NCBI GenBank assembly: GCA_910584595.1
Contig: CAJUBQ010000003.1
Span: 1 to 64,000, forward strand
Source: an uncultured Eubacterium sp.
GTDB lineage: Bacteria > Bacillota > Clostridia > Lachnospirales > Lachnospiraceae
DNA length: 64,000 nt
Direction: 5' to 3'
Position numbers and translations under genes: made by a program. Shown piece after piece: positions 16,117 through 24,749 of the stretch (its first letter is position 1; the number at the start of each line of letters is the position of its first letter). The notes beneath the pieces are model-generated. The model had not been told where the DNA came from. It was given only the letters and a program-made list of their open reading frames with translations, and searched no databases.

Positions 16117-18234
16117 TTAGGATATCACTGATTTTGCTGTTACTTTCTGGTCTTTATTCAAAAATCCGGCGCTCGTTTTGCAGATGATTTTATCAAAAAT
16201 CATAAACATTGCCGGCAGTATAAACGCTACTACCAAAAGACTGATAATCGCTCCTCTCGCAAGCAATACACACAAAGAACTAATCATATCAATACTTGAA
16301 TACAGTCCAACGCCAAACGTAGCTGCAAAAAAGCTAAGCGCACTTACAAATACCGACTGCAAAGAACTGTTTAGTGCATACGAAACGGCCTCCTGCTTTC
16401 CTGCTCCCTGGTATCTAGCTTTTTTATATTTATTTGTCATTAAAATTGCATAATCTACCGTCGCGCCAAGCTGGATGGTCCCTATTACGATCGATGCAAT
16501 AAACGGCAGCACCGTTCCCGTATACGAAGGAATACCCATATTTATAAAAATTGCAAACTCAATAACCGAAACAAGTATGATTGGCAGTGAAACAGACTTT
16601 AATACAACTGCAATAATAATAAAAATTAATACGATAGATACCGCGCTGACTGTTTTAAAGTCTTTATCTGTAATGGTAATCAAGTCCTGCGTACAAGGAG
16701 CTTCACCAATCAGCATTGCAGATGCATCATACTGTTTGATAATGCTTTTAATCTCGTCACACTGTGCATTTACTTCCTCTGAAGCCGTCTTATATTCGGA
16801 TGCCAGAAACATCATCTGATATTTGCCATTATCCAATACTTCCTTATAAGCGTTCGGCACCATTTCTTCCGGAAAAGCCGGGCCTAATACAGAATCCATT
16901 CCCAGTACAAGCTTGATTCCTTTTACCTCTTCCAACTCTTGCAGCATCGCTCTAGCCTGTTTTGCATCCAGATTACTATCTGCAATAATAATATGCGTCG
17001 CACCCATCTGAAAATCTTCTTCAAGCTTTGTATTTCCCATTACGCTTTCAAGATGATCCGGCAGCGTACCAGCCAAATCATAATAGACCTGATTATGCGT
17101 ATAGCCATACAACGCCGGTCCTAATATTACGAGAAATGCTGTTGCAAAAATTACATATTTTTTCGTTACAAAATTTCCGATCCTTCCCAAATCTGGAATA
17201 ATCGCACGATGCTTTGTTTTCTCGATTGCCCGGTCAAATACGAGAATCATAGCCGGCAGTATCGTAACGCATCCGATTACACCAAATACAACACCTTTTG
17301 CCATTACAATGCCCAAATCCAGCCCCAGCGTAAATGTCATAAAACACATTGCAAGAAATCCTGCAACGGTTGTAATCGAGCTGCCCACAACAGAAGAAAC
17401 CGTATTGGAAATCGCATGTGCCATCGCGCGCTTTTTATCACCAATATAACGTTCCTGATTTTCCTGATAGCTGTGCCACAGGAAAATCGAATAATCCATC
17501 GTAACCGCAAGCTGCAAAACTGCTGCCAATGCCTGCGTAATAAAAGAAATCTCCCCGGCAATAAAATTCGTGCCCAGGTTATAAACAATTGCCATTCCTA
17601 TGCTCAATAAAAAGAACAGCGGTATTAAAAAAGAATCCATCGTCAGTGACAATACGATCGCAGACAACACTGACGCAATTACTACATACATAATTGCCTC
17701 ACTGTTACATATTTTTTTAATATCAGCTACAACTGCAGACATTCCGCTCAGCAAACACTGCTGCTTTGTAAGCCCTCGAATCTGCTCTACCGCATCAAGC
17801 GTTTCATCTGCCGACATAGAGGTGTCCAGCATGACGATCATGAGAGTAGAATTTTTTTCTTTGTTTTCAAACGCTTCCTCAATATCGACTGGCAGCAGCT
17901 CCATCGGTACAGAAATATCCGCCAGTGAATCGTACCAAAGGACGGTTTTGACATGGTCGATCTGTTCGATCTCACTCTTTAGCGCTGCCACATCTTTCTG
18001 ATCCATTCCTTCTACTACGGCTACCGAAAACGCTCCGGTCCCAAACTCTTCCAGCAAAATGTCCTGTCCCTTCATCGTCTCGATATCTTCCGGTAAATAC
18101 GATAATATATCATAATTAATTCTCGTATTTACATAACCAATTATGGATGGAACCAGCAGCAGGAAACTGAGAATTAAAATCGGTATTCTAAACTTAACAA
18201 CACTTTTACCAAATTTTATCATGCTCTTGCTCAT
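16117..18234 (-). CDS. MMPL/RND superfamily exporter
   Basis: 705 residues from the ATG at 18234. Two repeats of a membrane helix, an extracytoplasmic loop and a five-helix bundle: helix 1 near residue 15, helices 2-6 at ~180-340, and the second half from ~360. The MMPL-type motifs with charged residues in the fourth helix are visible (QLAVTMDYSIFLWHSY in the first half, QLGATVDYAILMTNKYKK in the second). These pumps use the proton gradient to export lipids, siderophores or drugs in Gram-positives. A terminator-like hairpin lies between it and the tetR gene upstream, which would reduce read-through. Confidence 0.9.
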   Translation of the reverse strand: MSKSMIKFGKSVVKFRIPILILSFLLLVPSIIGYVNTRINYDILSYLPEDIETMKGQDILLEEFGTGAFSVAVVEGMDQKDVAALKSEIEQIDHVKTVLWYDSLADISVPMELLPVDIEEAFENKEKNSTLMIVMLDTSMSADETLDAVEQIRGLTKQQCLLSGMSAVVADIKKICNSEAIMYVVIASVLSAIVLSLTMDSFLIPLFFLLSIGMAIVYNLGTNFIAGEISFITQALAAVLQLAVTMDYSIFLWHSYQENQERYIGDKKRAMAHAISNTVSSVVGSSITTVAGFLAMCFMTFTLGLDLGIVMAKGVVFGVIGCVTILPAMILVFDRAIEKTKHRAIIPDLGRIGNFVTKKYVIFATAFLVILGPALYGYTHNQVYYDLAGTLPDHLESVMGNTKLEEDFQMGATHIIIADSNLDAKQARAMLQELEEVKGIKLVLGMDSVLGPAFPEEMVPNAYKEVLDNGKYQMMFLASEYKTASEEVNAQCDEIKSIIKQYDASAMLIGEAPCTQDLITITDKDFKTVSAVSIVLIFIIIAVVLKSVSLPIILVSVIEFAIFINMGIPSYTGTVLPFIASIVIGTIQLGATVDYAILMTNKYKKARYQGAGKQEAVSYALNSSLQSVFVSALSFFAATFGVGLYSSIDMISSLCVLLARGAIISLLVVAFILPAMFMIFDKIICKTSAGFLNKDQKVTAKSVIS

Positions 18235-18276
18235 CTCTTTCTTTATAATTTCTACACCAGTGCAAATAGAAGTATA

Positions 18277-18311
18277 TAAAAAAAGATTGAATATGAAAAT
18301 ATTCAATCTTT
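18277..18311 (-). terminator. terminator/attenuator between tetR gene and MMPL exporter
   Basis: AAAGATTGAATAT (18282-18294) is perfectly complementary to 18299-18311 around a GAAA loop, with a U-run on the minus strand. It ends the tetR transcript or attenuates expression of the exporter. Confidence 0.7.
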
Positions 18312-18402
18312 TCTATTTGTACCCATTTTTTTACATTTTCGATTTCCTGTGAAATTTGGTATACAGATTTATGAAATTGTATATCTGCCTGCAAATTATT
18401 AT

Positions 18403-18435
18403 AACCGTTCAGATCATCCGTGGAACTGTTACAAA
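18403..18435. repeat. dispersed repeat with AACAGTTC-type ends at the tetR stop codon
   Basis: The 31 bases at 18405-18435 (CCGTTCAGAT ... GGAACTGTTACAAA) match 60355-60385 at 27 of 31 positions. The right arm GAACTGTTAC contains the stop codon of the tetR gene. The ends AACCGTTC and GAACTGTT can pair, forming a short hairpin. Confidence 0.55.
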
Positions 18436-18995
18436 TCTTTCAATGCATCTTCCAGCGAATGGCTCATCACATACTGATACAGCTCAGCCAGATCTTCCGC
18501 CGAAATCGTCATCCCGCTCTGTATCCATTCAATTAAAATAAATACCATCGACTGCCCATAATATTGTGCCAGACGTTCCGGTGTGAGCCATTCATATTTC
18601 GGCTGCTTACGTTCGCTGTGTTCTACACACACTTCTTCCAGTAAACTTTGCATACAATGCTGGGAAATACTGTAAAAAGAATTCTGCCCCTCCAGTCTGC
18701 TGACTTTTGTGTAAAACTCTTTTTCTTTCTCAACATTCATAAATAAAAATGTCATAGCCTGTGTCGTTAATCCGCTGCGGACAAACGGTTTTATTGGCTC
18801 GATCAGATCATGGTTAATCATCCATTCCAACAGTTCATACTTATCCTGAAAATGATTGTAGAATGTTGTACGTATTACACCTGCCCGATCTGTAATCTCC
18901 TTAATCGTAATTTTCTCGATTGGATACTGACATACCAACTCCTTAAAGCTATCTGCAAGCAGCTGGTCAATCTCTCGTTTCCCCTGATTGGCCAT
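18429..18995 (-). CDS. TetR/AcrR family transcriptional regulator
   Basis: 188 residues. The N-terminal TetR helix-turn-helix is clear (ADSFKELVCQYPIEKITIKE then ITDRAGVIRTTFYNHFQDKY, residues ~14-55). The C-terminal half resembles the DhaS-like TetR subfamily. Located 3 bp after the 118-residue gene and upstream of the MMPL exporter, it probably represses that exporter and its own operon in response to a ligand. Its stop codon lies inside a dispersed repeat. Confidence 0.9.
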   Translation of the reverse strand: MANQGKREIDQLLADSFKELVCQYPIEKITIKEITDRAGVIRTTFYNHFQDKYELLEWMINHDLIEPIKPFVRSGLTTQAMTFLFMNVEKEKEFYTKVSRLEGQNSFYSISQHCMQSLLEEVCVEHSERKQPKYEWLTPERLAQYYGQSMVFILIEWIQSGMTISAEDLAELYQYVMSHSLEDALKDL

Positions 18996-18998
18996 GAA

Positions 18999-19355
18999 TT
19001 ATTTTTCCTCCAGTTTATTCTTCCACAAGTCTTCCGGTACCGGAATCATCTCCTTCGTACCTTCTCTCCAACAAATTAACTGATGTGTCTGTTCTACGAG
19101 ACATACCCACGTATTGTCATAAATACCGCTGATTTCCAGATCTTCCTTTCCAAGCAGCCATACTTTCTGCCCCTTAATCGTCAACGCATGCACCTTTTCA
19201 AAAACAATCGTACCCGCGCCGCTGCGTTCCGGCTCATCTACGCTCACGATAAATGCCTGTGGTATCAGCCTCAATCCGTTTACTACAAATCCGTTTTGCA
19301 GACGGTACTGGACACTTAAAATATCCAGCGTGCCGTTATCTAAATATGCTGCCAT
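18999..19355 (-). CDS. hypothetical 118-residue protein in the MMPL cluster
   Basis: No family recognised. No membrane segment or signal peptide. Predicted to be mostly beta structure: alternating hydrophobic strands (LDILSVQYRLQNGFVVNGLR, KGQKVWLLGKEDLEISGIYD). Start supported by AAAGGAGGG. It sits between a 76-residue unknown and the TetR gene with only 3 bp to the latter, so it is part of the operon and may be a small ligand-binding or regulatory protein. Confidence 0.65.
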   Translation of the reverse strand: MAAYLDNGTLDILSVQYRLQNGFVVNGLRLIPQAFIVSVDEPERSGAGTIVFEKVHALTIKGQKVWLLGKEDLEISGIYDNTWVCLVEQTHQLICWREGTKEMIPVPEDLWKNKLEEK

Positions 19356-19418
19356 AAAAAATCCCTCCTTTTCTAATATGCTGTTGCTTTATCAGATATA
19401 CTTCCATCATGACGATTT

Positions 19419-19649
19419 CTACTCATCAAATGCAACCGTAACAAAAAAACCTTTCGGCGTTTCCTTTACTTCCAACACTTTGCCTTCTGTTGATTTCAAA
19501 CGATCTCTAAATGTATAATTGGCTGACATTGCAAACGCGTTTCCAAGTGTATAATAATAAGAGTCCGGCAGTTTTCCTTCTGTAACCGGCAGTATATCGC
19601 CTTCCTGCAAAAGCCCTGTCCGCTCCATTTTAAATTCCATTTCCCGCAT
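19419..19649 (-). CDS. hypothetical 76-residue protein in the MMPL cluster
   Basis: A small soluble protein (pattern LLQEGDILPVTEGKLPDSYY, then STEGKVLEVKETPKGFFVTV), predicted to fold as a short beta-barrel. No family recognised. It lies 14 bp behind the DUF308 gene and 63 bp before the 118-residue gene, both on the same strand, so it is likely in the same transcript. Confidence 0.6.
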   Translation of the reverse strand: MREMEFKMERTGLLQEGDILPVTEGKLPDSYYYTLGNAFAMSANYTFRDRLKSTEGKVLEVKETPKGFFVTVAFDE

Positions 19650-19663
19650 GATTCACCTGTCTC

Positions 19664-20245
19664 CTATTCATCAATCTCATGCGCATCCACATCAATCGGT
19701 TCTATTTTTTCCGCAGCATATTTGATCGCCTGCGCCGTATGATACACAATTATCATGTTGGATATCCCATCGTAGACAAGTGCAATTCCAAGCATACGTA
19801 CCGCCAGTGAGACAACGCCAAAAGAATCACAGATACAGATCACTCCGAACACACAGTTTAAAAGCGCCAGCAAAAACAGCAATCCCCACCGTTCACTTCC
19901 ATTCTGCTTTGCTTCCGATGCCATCTGAAAATCCCGCAGACTGTGCACAAGCAGCACAACGCCGATTACGATTGGCACCAGTGTTGCAATGGACTGCGGT
20001 GTAATAAAAATCCATACACCAAGCAGCAGAAACAGCAATCCACCGGTAATCGATAATATTCCCCTGCTTTCCACAAAATACCCAAAAATATAAACCGCTC
20101 CCATTATCACAAGCAGTACACCAAGTATTCTGCAGATTAATCCTGTCACTTCCATCGGCCACGCAATTAATATTCCGCCCAGCGCAATTGTAAGTGCGGC
20201 TGACAAATATGCAGCAATACGAAGCTTTTTGAAAAATTCTTTCAT
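19664..20245 (-). CDS. DUF308 (HdeD-like) membrane protein
   Basis: 193 residues from the ATG at 20245 with AAGGAG eight bases upstream; the GTG at 20254 is too close to that site. Six hydrophobic helices with paired Gly-rich motifs (GGILIAWPMEVTGLICRILG, GGLLFLLLGVWIFITPQSI) match the DUF308/HdeD family, linked to acid or membrane stress in other bacteria. First gene of the minus-strand cluster, with a consensus promoter ~50 bp upstream. Confidence 0.85.
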   Translation of the reverse strand: MKEFFKKLRIAAYLSAALTIALGGILIAWPMEVTGLICRILGVLLVIMGAVYIFGYFVESRGILSITGGLLFLLLGVWIFITPQSIATLVPIVIGVVLLVHSLRDFQMASEAKQNGSERWGLLFLLALLNCVFGVICICDSFGVVSLAVRMLGIALVYDGISNMIIVYHTAQAIKYAAEKIEPIDVDAHEIDE

Positions 20246-20293
20246 GTATCTCACTCCTTCTCGTTTCGTTTTGAATCATGCTTATATCTGGTC

Positions 20294-20322
20294 ATTATAG
20301 GTTATTTTGGGTAAAATGACAA
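20294..20322 (-). promoter_or_regulatory. promoter of the DUF308-to-TetR operon
   Basis: Minus-strand TTGTCA (20317-20322), a 17-bp spacer and TATAAT (20294-20299). Confidence 0.75.
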
Positions 20323-20889
20323 GATATCTTTGCAAATTTGTCATAGCAATCTTTGCGATAAAGCAGCAGTTTAGATCATGTGCTGCATGGTATGGATTCC
20401 CGGACGCTGAGAGAGGGCGTTTGCCTGGTCTGCCTGTGTCCGTTCCAGAATGCTAAGAATCACTAAGCATTCTGCATCTACACTATGACAACCGGACGGT
20501 CGCGGTGCCTTTAGCTGCTGGCGTTTAGCCAGGGCGAACTAGGCGCTGCGACCGTCCGACTGTCACAGTTTAAACGCAGAGTTCTTAGCGCTTGTTGCAT
20601 TCTGGAAAAGGAACAAGAAGCCAGCGCAACTCCCTGTCATCCGATGTCCGAGAGGCCAATATGCAGCATATGATCTGAACTGTTACACAAGGAAAAATCC
20701 AGATAAATTTTCTTTTGACATGCTTTATCCCGTACCTCGTGTGCATTTGTCTGATTTTTCTTATTCTCACTAAAAAAATCTTTGTGCATTTTAGACTATT
20801 TACAGTCTTCTTTTTTCATGATATTATCACCCTATCGATTCGGTGCGCAGGATACCGCTGTAACAGTATTTTTTAAGGAGGTATCCCAC
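20323..20889. other. 567-bp divergent intergenic region
   Basis: No gene. It holds the 322-bp palindrome listed separately and, from 20690 to 20889, an AT-rich stretch leading to the surface-protein gene. I searched this last part for riboswitch-like consensus (c-di-GMP, T-box) and saw none. Confidence 0.6.
20364..20685. repeat. ~322-bp imperfect palindrome (one long hairpin)
   Basis: The left half is complementary to the right half along almost its full length. Outer ends: CAGTTTAGATCATG near 20368 pairs with 20670-20682. Middle: TTCCAGAATGC near 20444 pairs with 20598-20614. Inner: CGGACGGTCGC near 20493 pairs with 20549-20559. The tip is CTGGC-GTTTA-GCCAG (20518-20532). No protein is encoded. 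It is more GC-rich than its flanks. It could be a non-autonomous palindromic element or a long structured RNA. Confidence 0.75.
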
Positions 20890-21729
20890 ATGACACGCAA
20901 ATCTATCTATTCTATTATATCCGTCATAATATTGACAATTTTGTTCCTGTTTACCCCGTTAAATCGTATGACTATCAGCGCTGATGCTGCAGTTTCATCT
21001 ATGCAGTCCATGCAATCTTTGCAATCTATGCAATCTTTACCGCCTGTAATTATACTCACCAGGTATTCCAAAACTATGGCCATTGGTGAAGAATTCGGTC
21101 TGATCGCAATCGCTTCAAACGGAAAACAGCCCACATTTAAAAGCAGTAAATCTTCGATTGCCTCTGTAAATACTTATGGACGAGTCACCGCGAAAAAAGC
21201 CGGAACGTGCAAAATTACTGCAAAAGTCAGAAATGCCGAGGCTTCTTGTAATATTACGGTAAAACCAACGACTCTGACTATCACTCCGGCAAATGTTACT
21301 CTATACAGACAAGGAACCAAGCAGCTTCATGCATCTGTCTCAAACGGTCATTCTCCTGTCTGGAAATCCGGTAAAAGCAGTGTCGCCACTGTAGATGAAA
21401 ATGGATTCGTTACTGCGGTCAAACATGGCACAGCCAAAATCACTGCAAAAGTAGATGGCGTATCCAAAACCTGTACCATCACGGTAAAACAGCCAAAAAT
21501 CAAACTTTCTTCATCTTCTGTCTCAATGACTGTCGGCAGCGCCTATACGCTCTCTGCCACAGTTTCCTCCGGAAATGCCCCGGAATGGAGTACAAGCAAC
21601 AGCAATGTACTTTCCGTCGATCAAAACGGCAATATCACCGCACTAAAAAAAGGACGGGCATACGTCTATGCCCGTGAAGATGGAATCAAAACAAGCTGTG
21701 TCGTAACTGTAAGCGAACCAAACGCATAG
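20890..21729 (+). CDS. secreted protein with three Ig-like (BIG2) domains
   Basis: 279 residues from the ATG at 20890 with AAGGAGG upstream. A signal peptide or anchor (IYSIISVIILTILFLF) is followed by a short SMQSMQSLQS repeat and three ~80-residue bacterial Ig-like group 2 domains, each ending in a G-xx-T-A-xx-xG-x-xxI-T-A-x-V pattern (RVTAKKAGTCKITAKV, FVTAVKHGTAKITAKV, NITALKKGRAYVYARE). These domains occur in adhesins and surface proteins. No sorting signal or extra membrane helix, so it is probably released or held by its N-terminus. Codon usage is similar to neighbours. Confidence 0.85.
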   Translation: MTRKSIYSIISVIILTILFLFTPLNRMTISADAAVSSMQSMQSLQSMQSLPPVIILTRYSKTMAIGEEFGLIAIASNGKQPTFKSSKSSIASVNTYGRVTAKKAGTCKITAKVRNAEASCNITVKPTTLTITPANVTLYRQGTKQLHASVSNGHSPVWKSGKSSVATVDENGFVTAVKHGTAKITAKVDGVSKTCTITVKQPKIKLSSSSVSMTVGSAYTLSATVSSGNAPEWSTSNSNVLSVDQNGNITALKKGRAYVYAREDGIKTSCVVTVSEPNA

Positions 21730-21836
21730 CAGGCGCTTCGTCACAGCTGTCTGTCTATCTCATATTTCATTACACTGTGACAGCATATCCGCACACCGTA
21801 TCGAATCAAAATCCGCCATATGGCCTTTCTGCCATC

Positions 21837-22775
21837 CTATATCACCCAATCCCAGACCCATTCCTCTTCGCCGCCTTTTGGCGGATCTGCCTGAAATACC
21901 ATTTCCGGCGCTTTCAGTGACACCTTTGTATATGCCGGAACGGATTCTGTAATAAATGTATTTCCACCAATGATGGAATTCGCTCCGATAACCGTTTCAC
22001 CGCCCAGAATGGTCGCCCCTGAATAAATCGTCACATGATCCTCAATCGTAGGATGTCGCTTCACATCTGCGAGCAGCTGGCCTTTTCTGGTCGACAGCGC
22101 CCCAAGCGTCACTCCCTGATACAGCTTGACATTATTCCCAATCTGTGTTGTCTCGCCTATCACGACGCCGGTACCATGGTCAATAAAAAAATATTCCCCG
22201 ATCACAGCTCCAGGATTAATATCGATTCCCGTACGGCTGTGCGCATATTCTGACATAATACGTGGAATAAACGGCACCTGCCTGACATACAGCTCATGCG
22301 CCATCCGATACACAAAGATTGCAAAAACACCCGGATAAGATGAAATAATCTCCTGTCTGCTCTTTGCGGCAGGATCCCCGTCAAATCCCGCCTGCACATC
22401 CTTTAACAGCATATTCTGGATATCTGCCAGCTTTCCGATAAAATACTGTGCAGTTTCATCTGCTTCTTCTGCAATCTGTTCCCTTGTTTTACTCTCATTC
22501 GTATACAGCAGCGCAATCTCCACTTGCTGCCGCAATTCTCTTCGGATACTGTTCAATGTATTTCCTGCAAAATACCTGGCATCCATATATTCGAAATTTT
22601 TTTCTTCAAAATATCCCGGAAACATTAACGACCGCAGTCTTTTTATCAAAATAATAATATTACTTCTGCCCGGCAGACGTCGATTCTCCTTCGTTACAAA
22701 TACTTCATCTGAAATATAATTCTGTGTAATTTTTTTAACTACCAGATCAAAATCCGTCCTGTTTTCCATCTTCAC
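21837..22775 (-). CDS. cysE: serine O-acetyltransferase (EpsC type)
   Basis: 312 residues. The C-terminal half is a left-handed beta helix with hexapeptide repeats (DINPGAVIGEYFFIDHGTGV, GETTQIGNNVKLYQGVTLGA), the HGTGVVIGET acetyltransferase motif and the terminal NSIIGGNTFI. The long N-terminal domain and extended tail (WVWDWVI) match the EpsC form found in anaerobes. It makes O-acetylserine for cysteine synthesis. Two start codons are possible: GTG at 22775, five bases from GGGAGG, and ATG at 22769, eleven bases away. A weak TTGCAT-16-TAGAAT promoter lies upstream. Confidence 0.93.
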   Translation of the reverse strand: MKMENRTDFDLVVKKITQNYISDEVFVTKENRRLPGRSNIIILIKRLRSLMFPGYFEEKNFEYMDARYFAGNTLNSIRRELRQQVEIALLYTNESKTREQIAEEADETAQYFIGKLADIQNMLLKDVQAGFDGDPAAKSRQEIISSYPGVFAIFVYRMAHELYVRQVPFIPRIMSEYAHSRTGIDINPGAVIGEYFFIDHGTGVVIGETTQIGNNVKLYQGVTLGALSTRKGQLLADVKRHPTIEDHVTIYSGATILGGETVIGANSIIGGNTFITESVPAYTKVSLKAPEMVFQADPPKGGEEEWVWDWVI

Positions 22776-22958
22776 AGCTACCTCCCAATCTGAATATCTT
22801 TCTGTCTTTCTCTATTTTATGCCTGACAACTATTTCCTATCTCGATTCTACTATGTTTTTATCAAAATGCAACCTAAAGTTTTTTATTTTGCATCAAAAC
22901 GTAACCGTTCGCTACTGTTCCATAGGTTGTCCATCTGATATCAGAAAGGAGGATTCTG

Positions 22959-23330
22959 ATGAATAAAAATCTAACAAGAGATTTACAAATATTGCTAAAA
23001 CTGTTAACCTATATAAAAAAGATGCAAACTGCACTTCAACAATATGGTTGCAAAACCTCTTCACAATTTATCGCAAATGAAACATGCATGGATCTGTGTT
23101 CCTTTTACATTCTTCAAATCAGCAGCCTATGCAGACAACTATCAAAAGAGTCCTACCAAGCTATTAATTTTATCAGTACAGGAAACCTGATTCCTGTACG
23201 AAATATGATTGCTCATGATTATATTCAACTGAATCGGCAAATCTTGTACTCATTCGTACAAGATTGCTGTAGACACAGCAGTTATGTACAAATCCAAAAT
23301 CAAATAATATTCTGTAAAAAAAATAAATAA
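22959..23330 (+). CDS. hepT: HEPN-domain toxin of a HepT-MntA pair
   Basis: 123 residues, all alpha-helical, with AAAGGAGG before the start. The motif RNMIAHDY (near residue 89) is the exact R-x4-H-x-Y signature of HepT RNases, where R and H cleave RNA and the tyrosine is the site modified by the antitoxin. The next gene is a minimal nucleotidyltransferase, as in all HepT-MntA modules. C-terminal part is rich in Gln/Cys and slightly longer than usual. Symbol given by family resemblance. Confidence 0.85.
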   Translation: MNKNLTRDLQILLKLLTYIKKMQTALQQYGCKTSSQFIANETCMDLCSFYILQISSLCRQLSKESYQAINFISTGNLIPVRNMIAHDYIQLNRQILYSFVQDCCRHSSYVQIQNQIIFCKKNK

Positions 23331-23352
23331 TATCAGAAAAGAGGAAATTAAC

Positions 23353-23697
23353 ATGTTAACGCAAAAAGATATCAGCCATATATTTGACCGTTTAAAGCCA
23401 TTAAACTTAAATTACCGGCTCGGGTATGCAGGCTCTTATGCGAAAAACTGCGCAAAAGAAACAAGTGACCTGGATATTGTCGCATCAGGAAAACATATGA
23501 TGTCAGCAGAAGACTACTTCAAATTATACTATGCTCTCAAATCATTGATGCGCACTAAATTCGATATCGTTGACCTGAAAGCTCTGCAAGAAGACGATAT
23601 CCGAATGGATCAAATGTTATTGGATATGGGATTATCCATAAATGAAAGCAGCGCATACAAAACAATCAAAAAGGAAACCATATGGATGGATATTTAA
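23353..23697 (+). CDS. mntA: minimal nucleotidyltransferase antitoxin of a HepT-MntA pair
   Basis: 114 residues. The nucleotidyltransferase motif GSYAKNCAKETSDLDIV (residues ~26-42) is the G-S-x10-D-x-D pattern, and FDIVDLKAL gives the third acidic residue. In known pairs MntA transfers AMP groups to the HEPN toxin tyrosine and so neutralises it. It lies 22 bp behind hepT. The last four bases overlap the convergent flippase-like gene, so both genes end in the same bases. Confidence 0.88.
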   Translation: MLTQKDISHIFDRLKPLNLNYRLGYAGSYAKNCAKETSDLDIVASGKHMMSAEDYFKLYYALKSLMRTKFDIVDLKALQEDDIRMDQMLLDMGLSINESSAYKTIKKETIWMDI

Positions 23698-24719
23698 ATC
23701 TTTTGCAGCCGATACCTCACATGACGCACCACACAGACAAAAATACTGAAAAACAGGAGAAAATAAAAGCTGACCCCTCTCGTTACACACATGGACGGCA
23801 CAACATATTCTATTGTAAAAACATCCCGAAACGCACGACGATACATCAGCTCCGTAATACCCTGTGCTCCGGGCAGCGGAAGCATATCGACAGCCAGATA
23901 GATAGACATTTGTATCATCAATATTGTCAGGGCATCGGCTCCTTCCAGTCCAAATCCGCGATATACAATATAAGGCAAAATAAATACGAGACATCTTTGC
24001 CCAAACGTCGCTATCAGGACGACAGCTACCTGCTTTTTATTGTGCAGTAAAAAATGCACAGCATTTTGATAACTTTGAATAAACCGATAGATTTTATCGG
24101 TTCTGTATTCTGATTGTTTCATAATCCGCATTTTTACCAAAAGCTTTTCGATTGCTAAAATCATCCACCTGGCAAATGCCGGAAACACCATGACAACGAA
24201 CAATATCACAACAAGCGCTGTATTTAAAAACATTCCGAGATAAAATAAGTGCAGATAACTCCCCAGATTCTCTTTCAACACAGAAAATCCAAATAATACC
24301 ATCGCAATCCCCATCAGCACAAGCACAAGCTTATAAACGAGCGCTACTGTCATCAGTACAACCGTACTGGCAGATAAGTCATTGCCGTCACGCTTCATAT
24401 GATAAAGCTGCATCGGCTGTCCACCGGTTGCAGACGGTGTAATGCCCGAATATAAAAATCCTACAAAAGAATAGCGGATACAGTCTTTCAAGACCGCTCT
24501 GCCCTGCAGTCCACGTAACAGATACCAGATCATAACGCCTTCCATCATTGTAAAGAGGAGCGCCATGCCAGCCGCAGCCAACAGATACGACAGCTTCATT
24601 TTTTTCAGCGACGCTACAACCATAGCCATATCGTTATCCCGAAATACCGTATAGAAAGCAAGTATTGCAAGCAGTATAAAAAACAAATAACTAAGCTGGT
24701 TTTTCAGTCTTGCATTCAT
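23694..24719 (-). CDS. flippase-like membrane protein (LPG synthase TM region family)
   Basis: 341 residues, about eight membrane helices. The motif FVGFLYSGITPSATGGQPMQ (residues ~85-104) and the PLPGAQGITE turn near residue 285 define the lysylphosphatidylglycerol-synthase membrane-domain family (UPF0104). It lacks the soluble lysyltransferase domain of MprF, so it probably flips a lipid or glycolipid. Possible promoter TTCAAA-17-TATAAT within the palindrome just upstream. Convergent 4-bp overlap with mntA. Confidence 0.85.
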   Translation of the reverse strand: MNARLKNQLSYLFFILLAILAFYTVFRDNDMAMVVASLKKMKLSYLLAAAGMALLFTMMEGVMIWYLLRGLQGRAVLKDCIRYSFVGFLYSGITPSATGGQPMQLYHMKRDGNDLSASTVVLMTVALVYKLVLVLMGIAMVLFGFSVLKENLGSYLHLFYLGMFLNTALVVILFVVMVFPAFARWMILAIEKLLVKMRIMKQSEYRTDKIYRFIQSYQNAVHFLLHNKKQVAVVLIATFGQRCLVFILPYIVYRGFGLEGADALTILMIQMSIYLAVDMLPLPGAQGITELMYRRAFRDVFTIEYVVPSMCVTRGVSFYFLLFFSIFVCVVRHVRYRLQKI

Positions 24720-24749
24720 TCCGCAGAACCCCCTTTATTTTTATCCATA

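Noticed and set aside
20690..20889. riboswitch upstream of the Ig-like surface protein
   Set aside because: No match by eye to c-di-GMP, preQ1 or T-box consensus; only AT-rich sequence with short repeats.
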